Positions 37,853 to 49,579 are shown, counted from the stretch's first letter. The stretch is DNA of 64,000 bases from Phlebiopsis flavidoalba (GCA_035772785.1 JAOCPU010000012.1:124001-188000); one strand, 5' to 3'. Numbers and translations: made by a program. The notes: a model not told the origin generated them from the letters alone.

Positions 37853-38307
37853 TTAGAGAGTGACCGGAACGCAGCCGATGGAAATGAGCCCGCCCTACGA
37901 TAGCGTGTCAATCTAAGTTATATGAAAGATAAAGTGTCAATGACTTACATGGCTGTTGTCCTCGCAGCAGACGGCTTGAGCACTGCACGAGCTGCCGCTG
38001 CCGACACCGACCACACTAATGGGAGAGCAGGTCAACCCGACGGGGACATTGACATCCTGGAGTACGATGCCAAGTAGACTGAGGATGCCCGCGGCGGAAG
38101 CAGAGCTAGCCTAGAATGTCCATGTCAGCTACCTCATATCGTATGTATAACAGCTCACGAACATACCTTCTGAACAGAATCGCAGCATTGGATCGGTCCC
38201 GTGGAGCAGCTGGGGGCGTCACCGCGAGTAACGGCGGGGGCGGGGGGTGGCGGCCGCAAGGAGAGAGAAGGAGAGGGGGCGGAAACAATGGCGAGCTTAG
38301 AGAACAT
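37853..38307 (-). CDS. Class I hydrophobin (first of four)
   Basis: Small secreted amphipathic protein that coats aerial hyphae and fruit bodies. The ATG at 38307 gives [10 protein letters not shown], then, after a one-base shift, a leader ending SLLAAATP. The mature part has eight Cys in hydrophobin order: [12 protein letters not shown], then [22 protein letters not shown] and [13 protein letters not shown] before TAA. Two introns lie after the first CC and before GGLI; a GTATGT...CTAG intron follows GATTCTGTTCAGAAG. Central loop: [24 protein letters not shown] box lies about 85 bases upstream. It pairs with the hydrophobin at 40514. Confidence 0.93.
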
Positions 38308-38390
38308 GTTTGTAGAGTGAAATCTGGGCTGAAGCTGCTGCGGGTTATGCAAAGGCTGTTTGCTGTCGAATATCCCAGAGCGTCGAGGGC

Positions 38391-38398
38391 TTTTTATA
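38391..38398 (-). promoter_or_regulatory. TATA box of hydrophobin 1
   Basis: On the minus strand the sequence reads GGTATAAAAAG, about 85 bases before the ATG at 38307. The position and sequence match the boxes before hydrophobins 2 and 3. Confidence 0.65.
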
Positions 38399-38477
38399 CC
38401 CTTCGGTCGACACCAAATCATCGCTGCTCCCAGTTGCGGGGCCGCCAGTCGGACACTGTACAACTGACCTCGTTGGA

Positions 38478-38495
38478 GGGGGGGGGGGGGGGGGG
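38478..38495. repeat. 18-base G run upstream of hydrophobin 1
   Basis: Eighteen consecutive G, the longest of six G/C tracts in the window. It lies about 170 bases upstream of the hydrophobin 1 ATG, outside coding sequence. Confidence 0.9.
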
Positions 38496-40513
38496 ACTAT
38501 CCCGCCGCGCTTCGTGAGCTCCACAAGTCAGGTCGGTTGGAGTAGCTCCTGGAAGACATGTCACAAAGATGATACTAAACGTCAATGGAAGTCGGCCGTA
38601 GCTCCAAATAGGCGGGGAACTCCGCTGTGGGGCGGTCCGCGTTGTCAAGGGTCGGCAAACTAGTGGGGCGGGCGTCGCGTGTAAAATCGTACGAGGCGGG
38701 ATGCGACCTCCGCCGCCAGCAAGTCGATGTCGAGAGTAGAGCTTGCAAGAATGACAAGCTCGCGGAAACGGTGCAAGGTCGAAGCAAGCTTATAGTCTTC
38801 GTAATCGCCGCAAGTCAATTGAAGAGGTCGTACAAACGACCCCCGCTCGCCCAGACTGAAGTCATCCAGGTCACCTGGAAAAATAAGCGGTGAAACCGTA
38901 ATCGAATGTGAAGGAGTGGAACAAATGACCGCATTGGCATCAGCCATGAGGGCGGCAGCCAGGGCAGCACTGACACTTTCGTACCGTACTCGGGTATGGT
39001 TCAGAACCACAACGAGGCGGCCTGATGTAATTCTTTGAGGGGTGCCGATGATATTTGGGGCGCGGGATGAGCGGACAGTGCCATCCGTGTGAAATACACG
39101 CACGGTGGCTTTGTTCTTTGTAGTTCTATATCTTAAATGAAAGCCTAATGGAATTCCCGTTGAATGGCGGATGATGTTCAAGTTGGTACCGCAGCAGGGG
39201 CTACGTGTACAACCGCGCGCCAGGTCCTATGGTAGCGGGGCGTCCGCGCGCGTACATCTAAGTTAGAATCTGTCGCGCTGTCGACTTGTAGATTCGACTG
39301 TCTCGGCCTGTCGTGCCCCAAAGATTTACGGCACAAGGGTAAAGCTGCCGCGTAAGGACCGACGTCATTATGATCGGATATGAACGACGAGGTTATGCTC
39401 ACCTGTTGGACGCATCTACACCAAGCGATTACGACAACCAAATGTGATACCTCTGAAACTCGAATCATCTCTTCATGGCATGTGAGAGAGAAGAAATAGC
39501 CCTGTTCTGACTATCTATATTCAATCGTCAGTGCCTTGGTGCCACAGAAGCCGCCTCAAATGTATAGGCGTACGCAGTAAACTCGATATCTGACAGCGTA
39601 CCAGCTGAGCGTACAACCACAAGATTTGGCAATGTCTGGATCAGTTGCAATCCTATTCAGCCCCCATCCTCGGGAGAAGGCCGAGCATGCGCGCAGATGT
39701 GTATACTGTTTGTGCGGCCGCCAGGGAGAGCAGCAGCGGCCTGGTAAAGGGCATCTGGATCCCAGCTACCCACATTTTGCGCCCCTTCTCATTTGAAATC
39801 GCGACGGTGGTTCTACCGAGTCGCGCTCCGAGCCCCCCCTCAACATGAACGTGCAGGCTGCAACATGTTTCCGACGGCCTCTTGAGAGCACCTCCCGATA
39901 TGGATGAGTGCGCGTCGCATACCACGACCTCACGTACCTCGTCCACACGAGCTGTCGTACAGCGCAACCCATGACAGGGGCAAAACCATGCGCCTGTGCC
40001 TCGAGTAACAGCCTCAAGGTTACATACTACAAATCTGGTGGGAGTTGTTGAGCGGCGAATCAACGATTTGTTCAGCGCAGCCAATGAGAAGCCCTTCGGT
40101 GCTTACTTAGATGAGAACCCCGTTCCACAGTCAGGTTCTACGATTATGAGAACCTGACAGATCTGGTCAAAAGCATAAACCAGAAGCGAGCTCGAGTCTC
40201 GGTCGTTAAGGTATCGGAACGACCCTTGTTTACCCACGAAGCACTCAGAAGCGCCGTCTTCAGCCGGCGGCATCCCCTGCGCGTGGCTAGTAAAATCCGC
40301 CGGGCCTAGGGCATTGTGCTCCTCAAGACCTCAGGCAGTTACAACCCATCCTCGCTCTGCTAAACTTACGTCGCGGTCATTGCAGTCAGAACAAATCAGA
40401 TCGTACATTCATAAAGCAAGTGTAATAGTACCAAGTACTATAAGTGTTCGAAACGGAACAGTCATCAGCCGTAAACAGTCCGTCACATCTCCGACGAAAT
40501 CGTCTCATCGTTC

Positions 40514-41022
40514 CTAAAGGGTGACCCGGAACGCAGCCAATAGAGATGAGACCGCCCTGCACCGGATATATTCTTGTTAACCCATGACAGATGGAACAGA
40601 AACTGGAAACTTACGACGGCGTTGTTCTCACAACAGACGGTTGTTTGTGCGTTGCACGCGCTCCCGGCGCCGACGCCAACGACGGTGATAGGTGAGCAAG
40701 TAAGACCGATAAGGCCTGTAACGTCCTGGACGACAACGCCCAAAAGACCGAGGAGGGGCGGTTGCAGAGGCCGAATTAGCCTATGAGTATGGTCAGTATC
40801 ACCATAAATGGTCCGGTTGCGAGAACATACCTGCATAGTCGAGTCGCAGCATTGAATCGGACCAGTGCTGCAGCTATTGCCCGCTGGAGCGCTAGGGCTC
40901 GTTGGAGGGGCGCTGCCGCTGCCGGAACCGCTAGTTCCGCCGCGAGCGACGTTCAATGGGGGTGGCGACCGCAAGGACAGAGAAGGCAATCGTCGATACC
41001 AATGCTACTTTTTCGAAAACAT
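40514..41022 (-). CDS. Class I hydrophobin (second of four)
   Basis: The ATG at 41022 gives MFSK; after a one-base break in an A run the leader continues KVALVSTIAFSVLAVATP. A Gly/Ser/Pro-rich spacer (GGTSGSGSGSAPPTSPSAPA) follows. The eight-Cys core reads [15 protein letters not shown], then LLGLLGVVVQDVTGLIGLTC, GSACNAQTTVCCENNAV and [10 protein letters not shown]. Introns sit at the same two places as in hydrophobin 1. The last codons read CCGGGTCACC; with one G fewer they would give VPVTL and TAG at 40514, identical to the hydrophobin 1 ending. The close match suggests a recent duplicate. A TATA box lies about 90 bases upstream. Confidence 0.93.
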
Positions 41023-43037
41023 CTTGGCTGCTGTGAGGTCGCTGCTTGTGCTGCTGGATGTGGCGGATAGGCTGTTGAGCTTGGTGTCCTCTCCCGACGT
41101 CGATTCGTCTTTTATACGACGCCTGGATGCCTATCAAGACAATTCGCAACTCCAGACGTACTATGAGCGGACACTTCGTGTTCTCCGGACCATGATGCCT
41201 GAACGTCCCAGTATATTGTGGAGCGGAAGAGTGGAGTGGGATGTTGTTGGCAACATTAGAATACGGGCCAGTGTGATGATATTCGCGGGTGTGTCGCAAA
41301 ATATATCCGCTCAGGCAGCTTGGGAACCATCTAATACGCCCATAAAACAAATCACTCACTGGCCTTCGAGTTTAATGATTGTGGCAAAATGGTTCATCTT
41401 TCCGCAATTACCTCCGTTGTCTTGAAAATAGTGTATCGCATCTCCCCGAAAGAGTGTTGTGATTATCTGATGACTACTTGTTAACTCGTCATTGGAAATC
41501 ATGCACATATTAAGAGAGGGAACTCACAGCCACATCTCATTGTAGGCGTGTCTGTCACCCAAGGGATTTTGGATGAATCACAGTAAAGGATTTGCTCGAG
41601 ACATCGTTCAGCATCTGGGAATATCCGGGGAATATCCTGGGGATTCACTTGGATGACATAGGCGTCGAAGTCATGCGTCCATTGTGTTGACCCCCCGAGT
41701 CGGGCACCAATCCCGAATGCTGCGATTAATGACGCAGAGCGGGAACGTCGCCCTCGGACTGAATAGCGCCACGAAGACACGTTTTCGAGCACAAGGGCGC
41801 ACTGAACCGCCCATTTCGCATGTTGACGGATTACGTGACTCCGCCGCATGAGCGGTGGACTTCCATGTCGTCAAGCCGTCCGTCTTGCCGAAGGCGCATG
41901 TCTGTACAGGCAAGGGTTTTTTAACCACGACGGGATCTGTCGGTAAAAGGCTTGGAAGCTTTACGAATAGGTGTACTTGTGCGGGATTTGCGGTGCTAAC
42001 GACCCTGGGTTTCCCGGCTTTGCACCGTGGACGGGATCTGTGCTGCGAGTACATTGAGTTATGGCTTCACGTTCACGGGGACGGAGCGAGAGGGGGGGGA
42101 AAACTGAACAGGCACACCTCAAGTCGTCATTTTGTGTTAAAGCAATGGCTATTTGCATATACCTGTGAACGCTTCATACACAAAAAGTCCCCTTCTTCAT
42201 CGTATCTCTGCGGTATCTCCACTGCCGCACGCTACCCGTGGGCACAGGCCGGGACTGCCCTCATATCCCAACGCATACCCGCGACACTCTTCCCACCCCA
42301 CTCCTGGGGCGGTCTCCAAAAGGACGGAGAGTGGTTTAGGTTCCGCAGGAGGACTTCTTGTGCCTGGTTCGCGACCGCCGTTTGTCTGTGCTGATGGGAC
42401 GACGGCTCCGTCTGCGACAACGCCGCCGAGACCGACTGAGCAGCAGATTTTCGCCCAATTACATCCGGGGGAAATTCGTGCGGACTTGGACGTTCCTTTG
42501 TGGGTGCCTTACGGAAGGCGCTAGGGTGGTCATCGGTAGGGGTGAGTGGGCGGTAGAACAGGTCTGGGCAACCTCGAATACCAATGAATGAGGCGGGGCT
42601 GTGAACGGCTCGTCGGCTGAGAGCGCGAGAGTTCTTGTCGGCAGCGCGTTGGATCTGAGCACGAGAGGCTACGGTGAGCGGCATAGACACCCTTGCTTCG
42701 TAACGTACACTATAAGGCCTTTGGGATTCCTCAAATATCCATGAAGCGTCCACGGCGACGGCCCGGGCGCGATCAGCTCTCAAGGCAGCCTGATCATCAT
42801 CATCTTCTAATGACGGTCCCGTAACTCTGAGAATAGATGAGCATAATGCCGTGAAGGTGACACACGACGAACATTATTTGAGGAGGTGGCTTGGGTTTCA
42901 AGGACACCAGCTTAGTCGCCTTGGAAAAATAAGCGGAACTCTGCAAAGTTTGGCACACAGTAATGATGAACAAAATTATGTGCTCACCGATGGGCTGTTC
43001 TTCAGCAATATGCTCGACGTGGTCATCATGGATGCCT
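41023..43037. other. Spacer upstream of hydrophobin 2, no recognised gene
   Basis: About 2 kb. It starts with the hydrophobin 2 promoter. Overlapping frames on both strands at 41855-42783 (plus up to 179 codons, minus up to 183) mask each other and neither has a known motif. A plus frame at 42153-42524 (IFAQLHPGEIRADLDVP) looks the most protein-like but cannot be assigned. Confidence 0.4.
41109..41115 (-). promoter_or_regulatory. TATA box of hydrophobin 2
   Basis: The minus strand reads CGTATAAAAGACG, about 90 bases before the ATG at 41022. Spacing matches that of hydrophobin 1. Confidence 0.65.
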
Positions 43038-43521
43038 TCACTCTGTCTCTGGGGGGGAATTCGTTTTCTTCCGTTTCTTCTTAGGCTCGGTCCCTTCTGT
43101 GACCTCTGTATGATCATTATGAAAGTCTCCCAGCGAGCGTTTTGAGAATGTGTTCTAGAGTAGAAACTGCAGTATCATCCTCTTCAACATCAAGGTGAGA
43201 GACATCGTGCTCTGCCCAAAGATCTGCACGCGAGACAGTCTGGTGTGTGTGTGGCTTGTTGTTGCGAAAAGTGAGGTTTGCAAATTGTGAATTCATGTAA
43301 CTCAATCGGGCTGAAACAGTTACAGTCGCGTTGGTACCGACGCAGAGGCTTGATGCGAGTTGAGTGCACCAGTTGAGAGTGGAGAGTCGAAGGCTGTCCT
43401 TGAGCATCGGTTCGAGTGATGCTCTCCTAGAGTAGAAACCGAACTGATGGCGCTTTGCCGAAGTGCTTCGGCACGCACTCGTACTTGCGCGCATCCTTTG
43501 CTCAAAACTGCCACTCTCCAT
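43038..43521 (-). CDS. Unknown protein with Lys-rich, NLS-like C-terminus
   Basis: No family is recognised. The frame from MESGSFEQRMRAS continues RHQFGFYSRRASLEPMLKDS and LRLSTLNWCTQLASSL, then DVSHLDVEEDDTAVSTLEHI. After LKTLAG a one-base shift leads to DFHNDHTEVTEGTEPKKKRK and a stop at 43038; PKKKRK resembles a classical nuclear import signal. The neighbouring frame instead continues GIHDDHVEHIAEEQPI, so the end is uncertain. An upstream in-frame ATG lies at 43539. The start is only about 70 bases from the divergent Mgm1 ATG. Confidence 0.45.
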
Positions 43522-43589
43522 ACCCTTCGCGGTATTCACATCTCAGCCAGGCTGGATAAATATCTGCTCAGACATTGGTGTACGAGCTG

Positions 43590-46500
43590 ATGTATTCTGC
43601 AGTCCGACGCCGAGTATCATCTGCCTTTACCCTTAACAAGGCGGTCACCTATGGCTTGAAGGCGTCCCGCAGGCCGACCGAAAGCCTTCGGCCTGTTCAC
43701 CGTCAATTTAACACTCTGTATACCGGACAAGGCTCACGTCTCCGACGCCAATACGTACCATCACCCGCAATTCGACACGTACACGTTCGGGCACTCTCGT
43801 ATTCGTCCATTCCGAGGTTCATGCTCCGAGCCCTCAGAGTCCCCATAGGCGCAGCTACTGCAGGTGCTGGAGGGCTCACTTACGCGAACTACAAGTTTGA
43901 AGGTATTTTTCCTGCTCTTATTTGACGTATGAATGCCTAAACGCGTACTTAGAGATACGGAAAAAGTCCAATGAATGGATGTCCACGTGCAAGACACAGC
44001 TACCGGACCTATTCGACACAGCATCGGACGCTTTCAGCAGTGTATCTTCTATAACCGTTTCTGGTATCAAGCTTCCTGATCTTGAAGCCCCTCAATTCCT
44101 CAGAGATCTCTTCAGTGGCTCAAAGGGTGACAGTAACCACGGACCCGAAGACGAATCTCAGGGTAGTCAACAGCGGAATCGACGACCAGACGGAGAGGAA
44201 GACGCTGCAGTAGCTGCACTCGTTTGCTGCAACTATGTCTTCCCCTTCGGACTCGTCGAATTCGGACGACTCCAGCGCGACCCCCGGAACGGACTTATGC
44301 ACTTGACGCGGAAACTCATCGAGATACGCAGTATGCTTCTGAGCATCGACAAGAGCGACGCGTTGAAGCTGCCTAGCATTGTTGTAGTTGGAAGTCAAAG
44401 CTCTGAAAGAGCTCTGTTCTTGAGGGCCATTGTTGGACACGAATTCTTGCCCAAGTGAGCTCCCCTCCAAACCGTACTTGTATGTTTACTCATAGCACGC
44501 TGCAGAGGAAGCAATATGGTCACTCGAAGACCTATCGAGCTTACGCTGATACATACGCCCTCCACTGACGGCAAAGAGCCAGTAGAATACGGAGAGTTCC
44601 CTGCGCTCGGGCTGGGCAAGATTACGGACTTCGCTCAGATTCAGAGGACTCTTACCGACCTCAACCTTGCCGTGCCCTCCACAGAAGCCGTCTCCGACGA
44701 TCCCCATAGACCTTCGGATATATAGCTCTCGTGTACCAGATCTCACGTTAATCGACCTTCCTGGCTACATACAAATCGCCTCCATGGACCAGCCAGAAAC
44801 ACTGAAAGACAAGATCTCGTCCCTCTGCGACAAGTACATCCGAGAGCCCAACATTATTCTCGCTGTCTGCGCCGCGGATGTTGATCTCGCCAACTCCCCT
44901 GCCCTCCGTGCAAGTCGCCGAGTCGATCCACTTGGCCTCCGCACCATCGGTGTTGTGACGAAGATGGATCTCATTCCTCCAGTTGAAGGTGTAAAGATTC
45001 TCTCCGGCAACAAGTATCCCCTACATCTTGGTTACGTTGGTGTTGTCTGCAAGCCCGCTGGAAAGAAGGGCAAGACCGAGACCACTGCTCAGCTGGCTCA
45101 GCGGGCAGAGCGCGACTACTTCGGCGAGAACCGCGAGTACTTCAACTCTTCTTCGCTCATGGTCACTACGGACACCCTACGTAAACGCCTGATGGACGTG
45201 CTGGAATCCTCTATATGGCATCGTCTCTCCATGGAATCACCAACGCCGCCGTACAGCTGGAACTGGAAGAGGCCCAGTATCAGTTCAAGGTGCAGTACAA
45301 ACGACCGCCGTATTTCTGCCGAATCATACGTCGCCGAGACTGTCGACCTCCTGAAGGCGCGCTTCAAGGAGTTCACTACTCAATTCCGGAAACCCAGATC
45401 CGCGCCAAGCTTAAGGAGATGTTGGACGAGCGTGTCATGGACGTTCTCGAGCAGCTTATACTGGTCGGACAAGCGCACGCCGGAACTCTCAGACCTCGCA
45501 GCGGATCCGAAGGTGAAGCCAGAAGCCGTCGAGCCGTATTGGCGGTACAAGCTCGAGGCCGCTTCCTCGCTCTTGACCAAGTCTGGTGTCGGCCGTGATT
45601 CAACGCTCCTCGTCGCCGACGGCCTCCGTGCGCTTATCGACTCTATTGCGGCTGGCGAGCCTTTCACGCACCACCGCGTGCGACGGAGCGGCTCATTGAG
45701 TTCTCGCACATGATCTTGCGGGATAGAATAGGCGTCACTTCCGATCAAGTCGAGAACTGCCATCAAGCCGTACAAGTACGAAGTCGAGGTGGATAGCCGC
45801 GAATGGGAGGTCGGACGCACGGGAGCGCTGCAGCTGTTCGAGAAGGAGATGAATATGTGCGAAGAGAAAGCTGAAGGAGATTAGTGAAGAAGGTTGGTGG
45901 AAGCGAGCCGAAGGTTTGGAAACAATCTCGTTTCATACGTCAGGACTCTGGAAGAGAAGGAGAGGGAAAGGAAGACGCGGATACTCAAGAATCCGGATGA
46001 CGTTGCCCGAAACAACCGCAGATTCCGTCGGTTGACGATTACCGATACCCTCCTGCTCACGTTCTGGATGGTGAGAAGTCATGTTCCGTTTCGCATGAAT
46101 CTGTAACTCAACACCGATATAGCGCGACATGCGATGCTTTATGGTGAACGCTTGAATATCCTCAAGCTCAGGCTTGCCGCCCTCAAGTAAAAACCGGTGT
46201 CGGGTCCGCAGGACCAGAGAGCGACTTGCTTTGCCCTGAAGCCTTCTTGAGCGTCGTGGCGGATAAGCTCGCTTATACGTCTGCCATGTTCATCAACATT
46301 GAGCTACTCGACCACTTCTTCTACCAGGTATGTCGTCAAAGTAGTGGGCATTGTACGAAGCTGAACACAGGAATCGTAGTTTCCACAAATGAGATTGACT
46401 CGAGACTATTATATGATCTCGACCGACGAGAAATCGTGGAGTTCGCACGCGAAAACCCTGTTGTCAGAACGGCATCTTGATCTACAGGAGCGCAAGGACA

Positions 46501-46679
46501 AGTTAGAAGAGGTACATGCTTCTTCGTCTATCGGAGACCCTTCTCATCGTGGTCATAGGTCATGAAGCAACTCAATAGCCTTCGCAAAACTCTACGGCCT
46601 GACGTTAAACCACAAAATCCTCGGAGACAACGAGGTCTCTTTGGAGGCATGTTTTAACATCTGTCCTTCCCGGTTTTAG
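43590..46679 (+). CDS. MGM1: Mitochondrial inner-membrane dynamin GTPase Mgm1/OPA1
   Basis: Large GTPase that fuses mitochondrial inner membranes and shapes cristae. The start [20 protein letters not shown] is a typical presequence, followed by further basic Ser/Arg-rich sequence. A hydrophobic stretch ([20 protein letters not shown]) matches the inner-membrane anchor. The GTPase domain reads [12 protein letters not shown] with a broken P-loop, [34 protein letters not shown] (DLPG switch II), [20 protein letters not shown] and [13 protein letters not shown] (TKMD). The stalk follows: [40 protein letters not shown], then [20 protein letters not shown]. It ends [20 protein letters not shown] and stops at 46677-46679. 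The P-loop is restored by one base added and one removed. More frame breaks occur near 45300-45500 and 45720-45960. Confidence 0.94.
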
Positions 46680-46907
46680 GGCCCCTGGATTTCACTCAAA
46701 CGTTTATCACTCCTTTCTTACTATGCACTATGTAATAATGCCATAATCCCCACTTCGCATCTGTATGACTCTTACCACGCCCATCAAATGACTCTTCATG
46801 ACGGAACATACACATATCCAAGATATATATGCCGGTGATAAGTATACAGAAATCCAGTGGGGGTATGAATAGCGTCCCCAACGACTTGAATGACAGGCAG
46901 ACGAGCC

Positions 46908-47540
46908 GCTTAGAGCTTCGCTTGGGTCTTCGTGGCCTATACGTAGCCCCAACTGGTCAGTGTGCTTCGTATATCTACCACTACCTCCGCAACATACCTT
47001 GAGGACCGTCATCAATTTGGTGGCAAACATCATATTGCCTTTGGTCTTGAGCTTGCCGGTCATTCTGTACGCGTTCTGCGCGTCGAGCTGCCCCAAGCGT
47101 AAATGACAAAAACGTCGATGAACCAAGCAAGAAAGACGCACCTTTTCCGTCTGCAAGCTGCTGCAGCACGTCGTCTGAGGTGATGATCGTTACGTTCGGT
47201 TTTCGTCTTTGACTCCCCCTTGTACACTGAACCAGTGTTCTTGAAGGTCGATCGTCCAGGCACCCTCCTTGCCCTCAGCGTTCTTTATCCGCTAATTCAA
47301 AGATACCATTGGTCTGCAGGACAAGAAATAAAGCCTACCAAAAAAAAGGAGATATAGTGAGACATACGTGCCTTCTTGATCTGGTTCTTCTTCTCCTGGT
47401 CACTATAAACCATCAAAGACTTTCGCGAGCGTGGCGAGGGTTGCGGAGGACTATATACGCTCACAGATCAAAATTGAGCCCTAGATTGCAAAGAAAACAC
47501 ATTAGCTCACCTTGAATCCATCGACCTTGACGTCCGACAT
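46908..47540 (-). CDS. SCP2 sterol-transfer domain protein
   Basis: Single-domain sterol carrier protein 2 homologue, a lipid-binding protein often found in peroxisomes. The ATG at 47540 gives MSDVKVDGFK before an intron. Further exons read LATLAKVFDGL, DQEKKNQIKK, NGIFEL, NAEGKEGAWTIDL, SVYKGESKTK (in part), LQQLADGK, LDAQNAY and MTGKLKTKGNMMFATKLMTV then LK. It ends TKTQAKL and TAA at 46908. TGKLKTKGNMM is the conserved lipid-binding core. Small introns and one-base breaks fragment the frame. There is no clear C-terminal SKL; AKL at the end is a plausible PTS1-like tripeptide, suggesting peroxisomal import. Confidence 0.9.
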
Positions 47541-47840
47541 GGTGGTGGTAAAGAAAGATGGTGACAACGGACGGATGATTTCGCTCGCGGTCGGGTGACG
47601 TTGAAGCTCACCGTACCCCGCATGTGAAATGTGCTCGCGTGGCTCCGGATGTTTATGATCGCGCATCAAATGTGCCGCAAACGGCCGCCAAGTTGCCGAT
47701 AAAAGCGATCTGCTCACGCAGAGGACAGGCGGGCCGTGGCGGGACACCGAGTGCAAGCCTCGAGGGGTGCCTGACTCGAGTACGACAAATATTGCTCAAG
47801 GTTCAGACTGTTTCCATCTAGTTTCTTACCGGCCCAGCGA
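47541..47840. other. Divergent promoter region, SCP2 / DapA-like gene
   Basis: About 300 bases between outward-facing starts. No coding signal. The minus-strand frame at 47502-47756 is an upstream extension of the SCP2 start and is not believed. Confidence 0.45.
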
Positions 47841-48935
47841 TATGTCAAGGCAGCACCCCTCCGTTTGGTATCTTACGTCCCTGCCGTTCTTTTCTATGAC
47901 CAGAACGAGAGCTTGATGATGCTGCCAATCAAGCAGCATGTTCATCCGGCTTGCGCAGGTTTGCCGTAATCCATCTTACTCAAGAAACGCACGCCTAGAA
48001 CAAGGGCTGTCATCTTTAGGGTGGGATGCGGGGCATCCTTGTCCAAGGCAGCAACGGAGAAGCTCATCGCTTCTCTTCTGCTCGCGAGGAGAGGAAGACT
48101 GCCATTCGTATCACCAGAGAAACCCTAGATCAGAACGGCTTCAAGGACACGCTCGTTATCGGCGGGCACAGGTGCTCAATCTACGAAGGAGACTATCCAG
48201 CTTTGCAAGGATGCAAGCCGAAGGAGGAGCGGAGTATGTGCTCGTCCTGACCGCCGTCTCTACATGGCCGAAGCAGATGAGTGTAGCAAACATTGTACGG
48301 TTCTTCCTGCAGTGGAGTCTCCGCTTTTGTTGCGCTTATTAATCATCTCTTTGACATCGGATTTCATTTTCGTAGGTTGCAGACGAATCCCTTCCCCCAT
48401 TCCCCGGGTCATGATATACAACATTCCCCACCGTCACCGCCGGCATCGACTCTGGACTCCGACGACCATCATCGCCATCGGCCAGCATCCCCGTATCGGG
48501 GGGGGGGGGGGTCGGCACCAAAGCTCTCCTGCTGCAACATTGGCAGAGCTCGCAGCGCGTGACATCGCCGCATTTATCACCCCGACGAGTTCTCCGCCTA
48601 CCCGGGCAAGTCCGACGTCTTCCTCCAGGGTCTCATCTCGAGTAGTGCGGGTGTCATTGGCGCGCTGCCAAACGTTGCGCCAAAGGCCCACTCGCACCTG
48701 TTGAAGCTGTACAAGGAGGGAAAGATGGAGAGGCGGTCAAGTTGCAAGCTCTCCTTGGACAGTCCGATTGGGAGCTCGGAAAGCTTAGGGTAGTATTGCA
48801 GGGATCAAGGCCATTGTGTCGAAACACTTTGGGTATGGCTCGCCGTTGTGAAGGCGCCATTAGCTCCGCTCGATGCGGAGAAAGTGACAATTGTCAAAGC
48901 TGGCGATCTTATCGCGCTGGAGACTGTCTTTATGA
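47841..48935 (+). CDS. DapA-family aldolase (dihydrodipicolinate synthase/HOGA-like)
   Basis: Class I aldolase/lyase of the DHDPS family; in fungi these often act on 4-hydroxy-2-oxoglutarate or sugar-acid intermediates. A probable ATG is at 47841. Segments read VLFYDQNESLD-like sequence, ILVQGSNGEA, REERKTAIRITRETLDQNGF, KDTLVIGGTGAQST across a one-base shift, and TWPKQMSVANIVRFF. The active site follows as PVMIYN-like sequence with the conserved Tyr. It continues TAGIDSDS and GTKLSC, with the Schiff-base Lys in GTK, then ITPTEFSAYPGKSDVFLQGL, ISSSAGVIGALPNVAPKAHS, HLLKLYKEGKMEEAVKLQAL, GQSDWELGKL and LAPLDAEKVTIVKAG. A run of 14 G lies just before VGTK. The exact stop is uncertain, near 48935. 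Convergent with MED22. Confidence 0.87.
48498..48511. repeat. 14-base G run in the DapA-like gene
   Basis: Fourteen consecutive G between CGTATC and TCGGCACCAAAG. Removing 13 G restores IVGTKLSC, the conserved segment carrying the catalytic Lys. As read, the tract breaks the frame inside the active site. Confidence 0.92.
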
Positions 48936-49019
48936 GTGTAATGCACCAGATAATCAAAGCATTACATACGTGCATGCAAAGAGAACCGCTCTGTGGCCAT
49001 GTCCTTATAATGTCGAGTG

Positions 49020-49579
49020 CTACACTTGTGGCCGTAAGAGCTCGTCTAGAAGATTTGCTACCTTCTTCTTGGCATTCCTCCTTTTCTGTCTTGACCGTCC
49101 GCAGCTCCATGTCGCGTCGAGTAGCGATTTGTGCTTCGTCCGATAGCAGGAGCATCAGCTTCATGGAATGAATAATGGGCCAGCAATGAGTGTGGCAGAT
49201 CGAATCTGCTACAGTCGTCAGTCATCATTGGCTATGCGTATAAGACTATGAGACCCAGCGCACCATGGACTCCGCCCTGCACTGAGCTTGGTTAACGCCT
49301 CCTGAGCAAACACGAAACTTGTCCTTGTCGCCAATCTAGACCAAAGTTTTTTTGAACGAATCAAGTTACATACGCTCATGACAGTGACTCACCGATGCCA
49401 AACTGACAAGGTCGACCATGCTCTCGACCAGCGTGTCCACCTCGACGTCGACCTTCTTATTCCACTCCTCTTCAATGGCATCTAGGTTACGGTTCGTCCG
49501 AGTTCTGATCTATAGTCGGTTTTGCTGGTTGCGCGAGAGAAGGCTCGCTGTCGGTAGACGGCGGCCCGCCGGGAGACAT
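49020..49579 (-). CDS. MED22: Mediator complex subunit 22 (Med22)
   Basis: Head-module subunit of Mediator, which links activators to RNA polymerase II. The ATG at 49579 gives MSPGGPPSTDSEPSLAQPAK, then TIDQNSDE and, after a one-base shift, RNLDAIEEEWNKKVDVEVDT and LVESMVDLVSLAS. This EWNKKVDVEVDTLVE core is diagnostic of fungal Med22. After an intron it reads IGDKDKFRV and CRAESMVRA-like sequence, then LKLMLLLSDEAQIATRRDME and LRTVKTEKEE, ending VANLLDELLRPQV and TAG at 49020. Coiled-coil character throughout fits a head-module subunit. Three exons are apparent. Confidence 0.9.

Larger units (their letters stand above)
38308..40513. other. Spacer between hydrophobins 1 and 2
   Basis: About 2.2 kb. 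The left part is the promoter of hydrophobin 1. Open minus-strand frames at 38660-39181 (173 codons), 39178-39468 (96) and 39653-40084 (143) lack any motif I recognise; the first two abut, which could mean one broken gene. No transposase or reverse-transcriptase signature was seen. Confidence 0.4.

Noticed and set aside
41855..42783. Overlapping open frames on both strands (179 and 183 codons)
   Set aside because: They overlap heavily in antisense, carry no motif and have no clear splice context; at most one can be real and I cannot choose.
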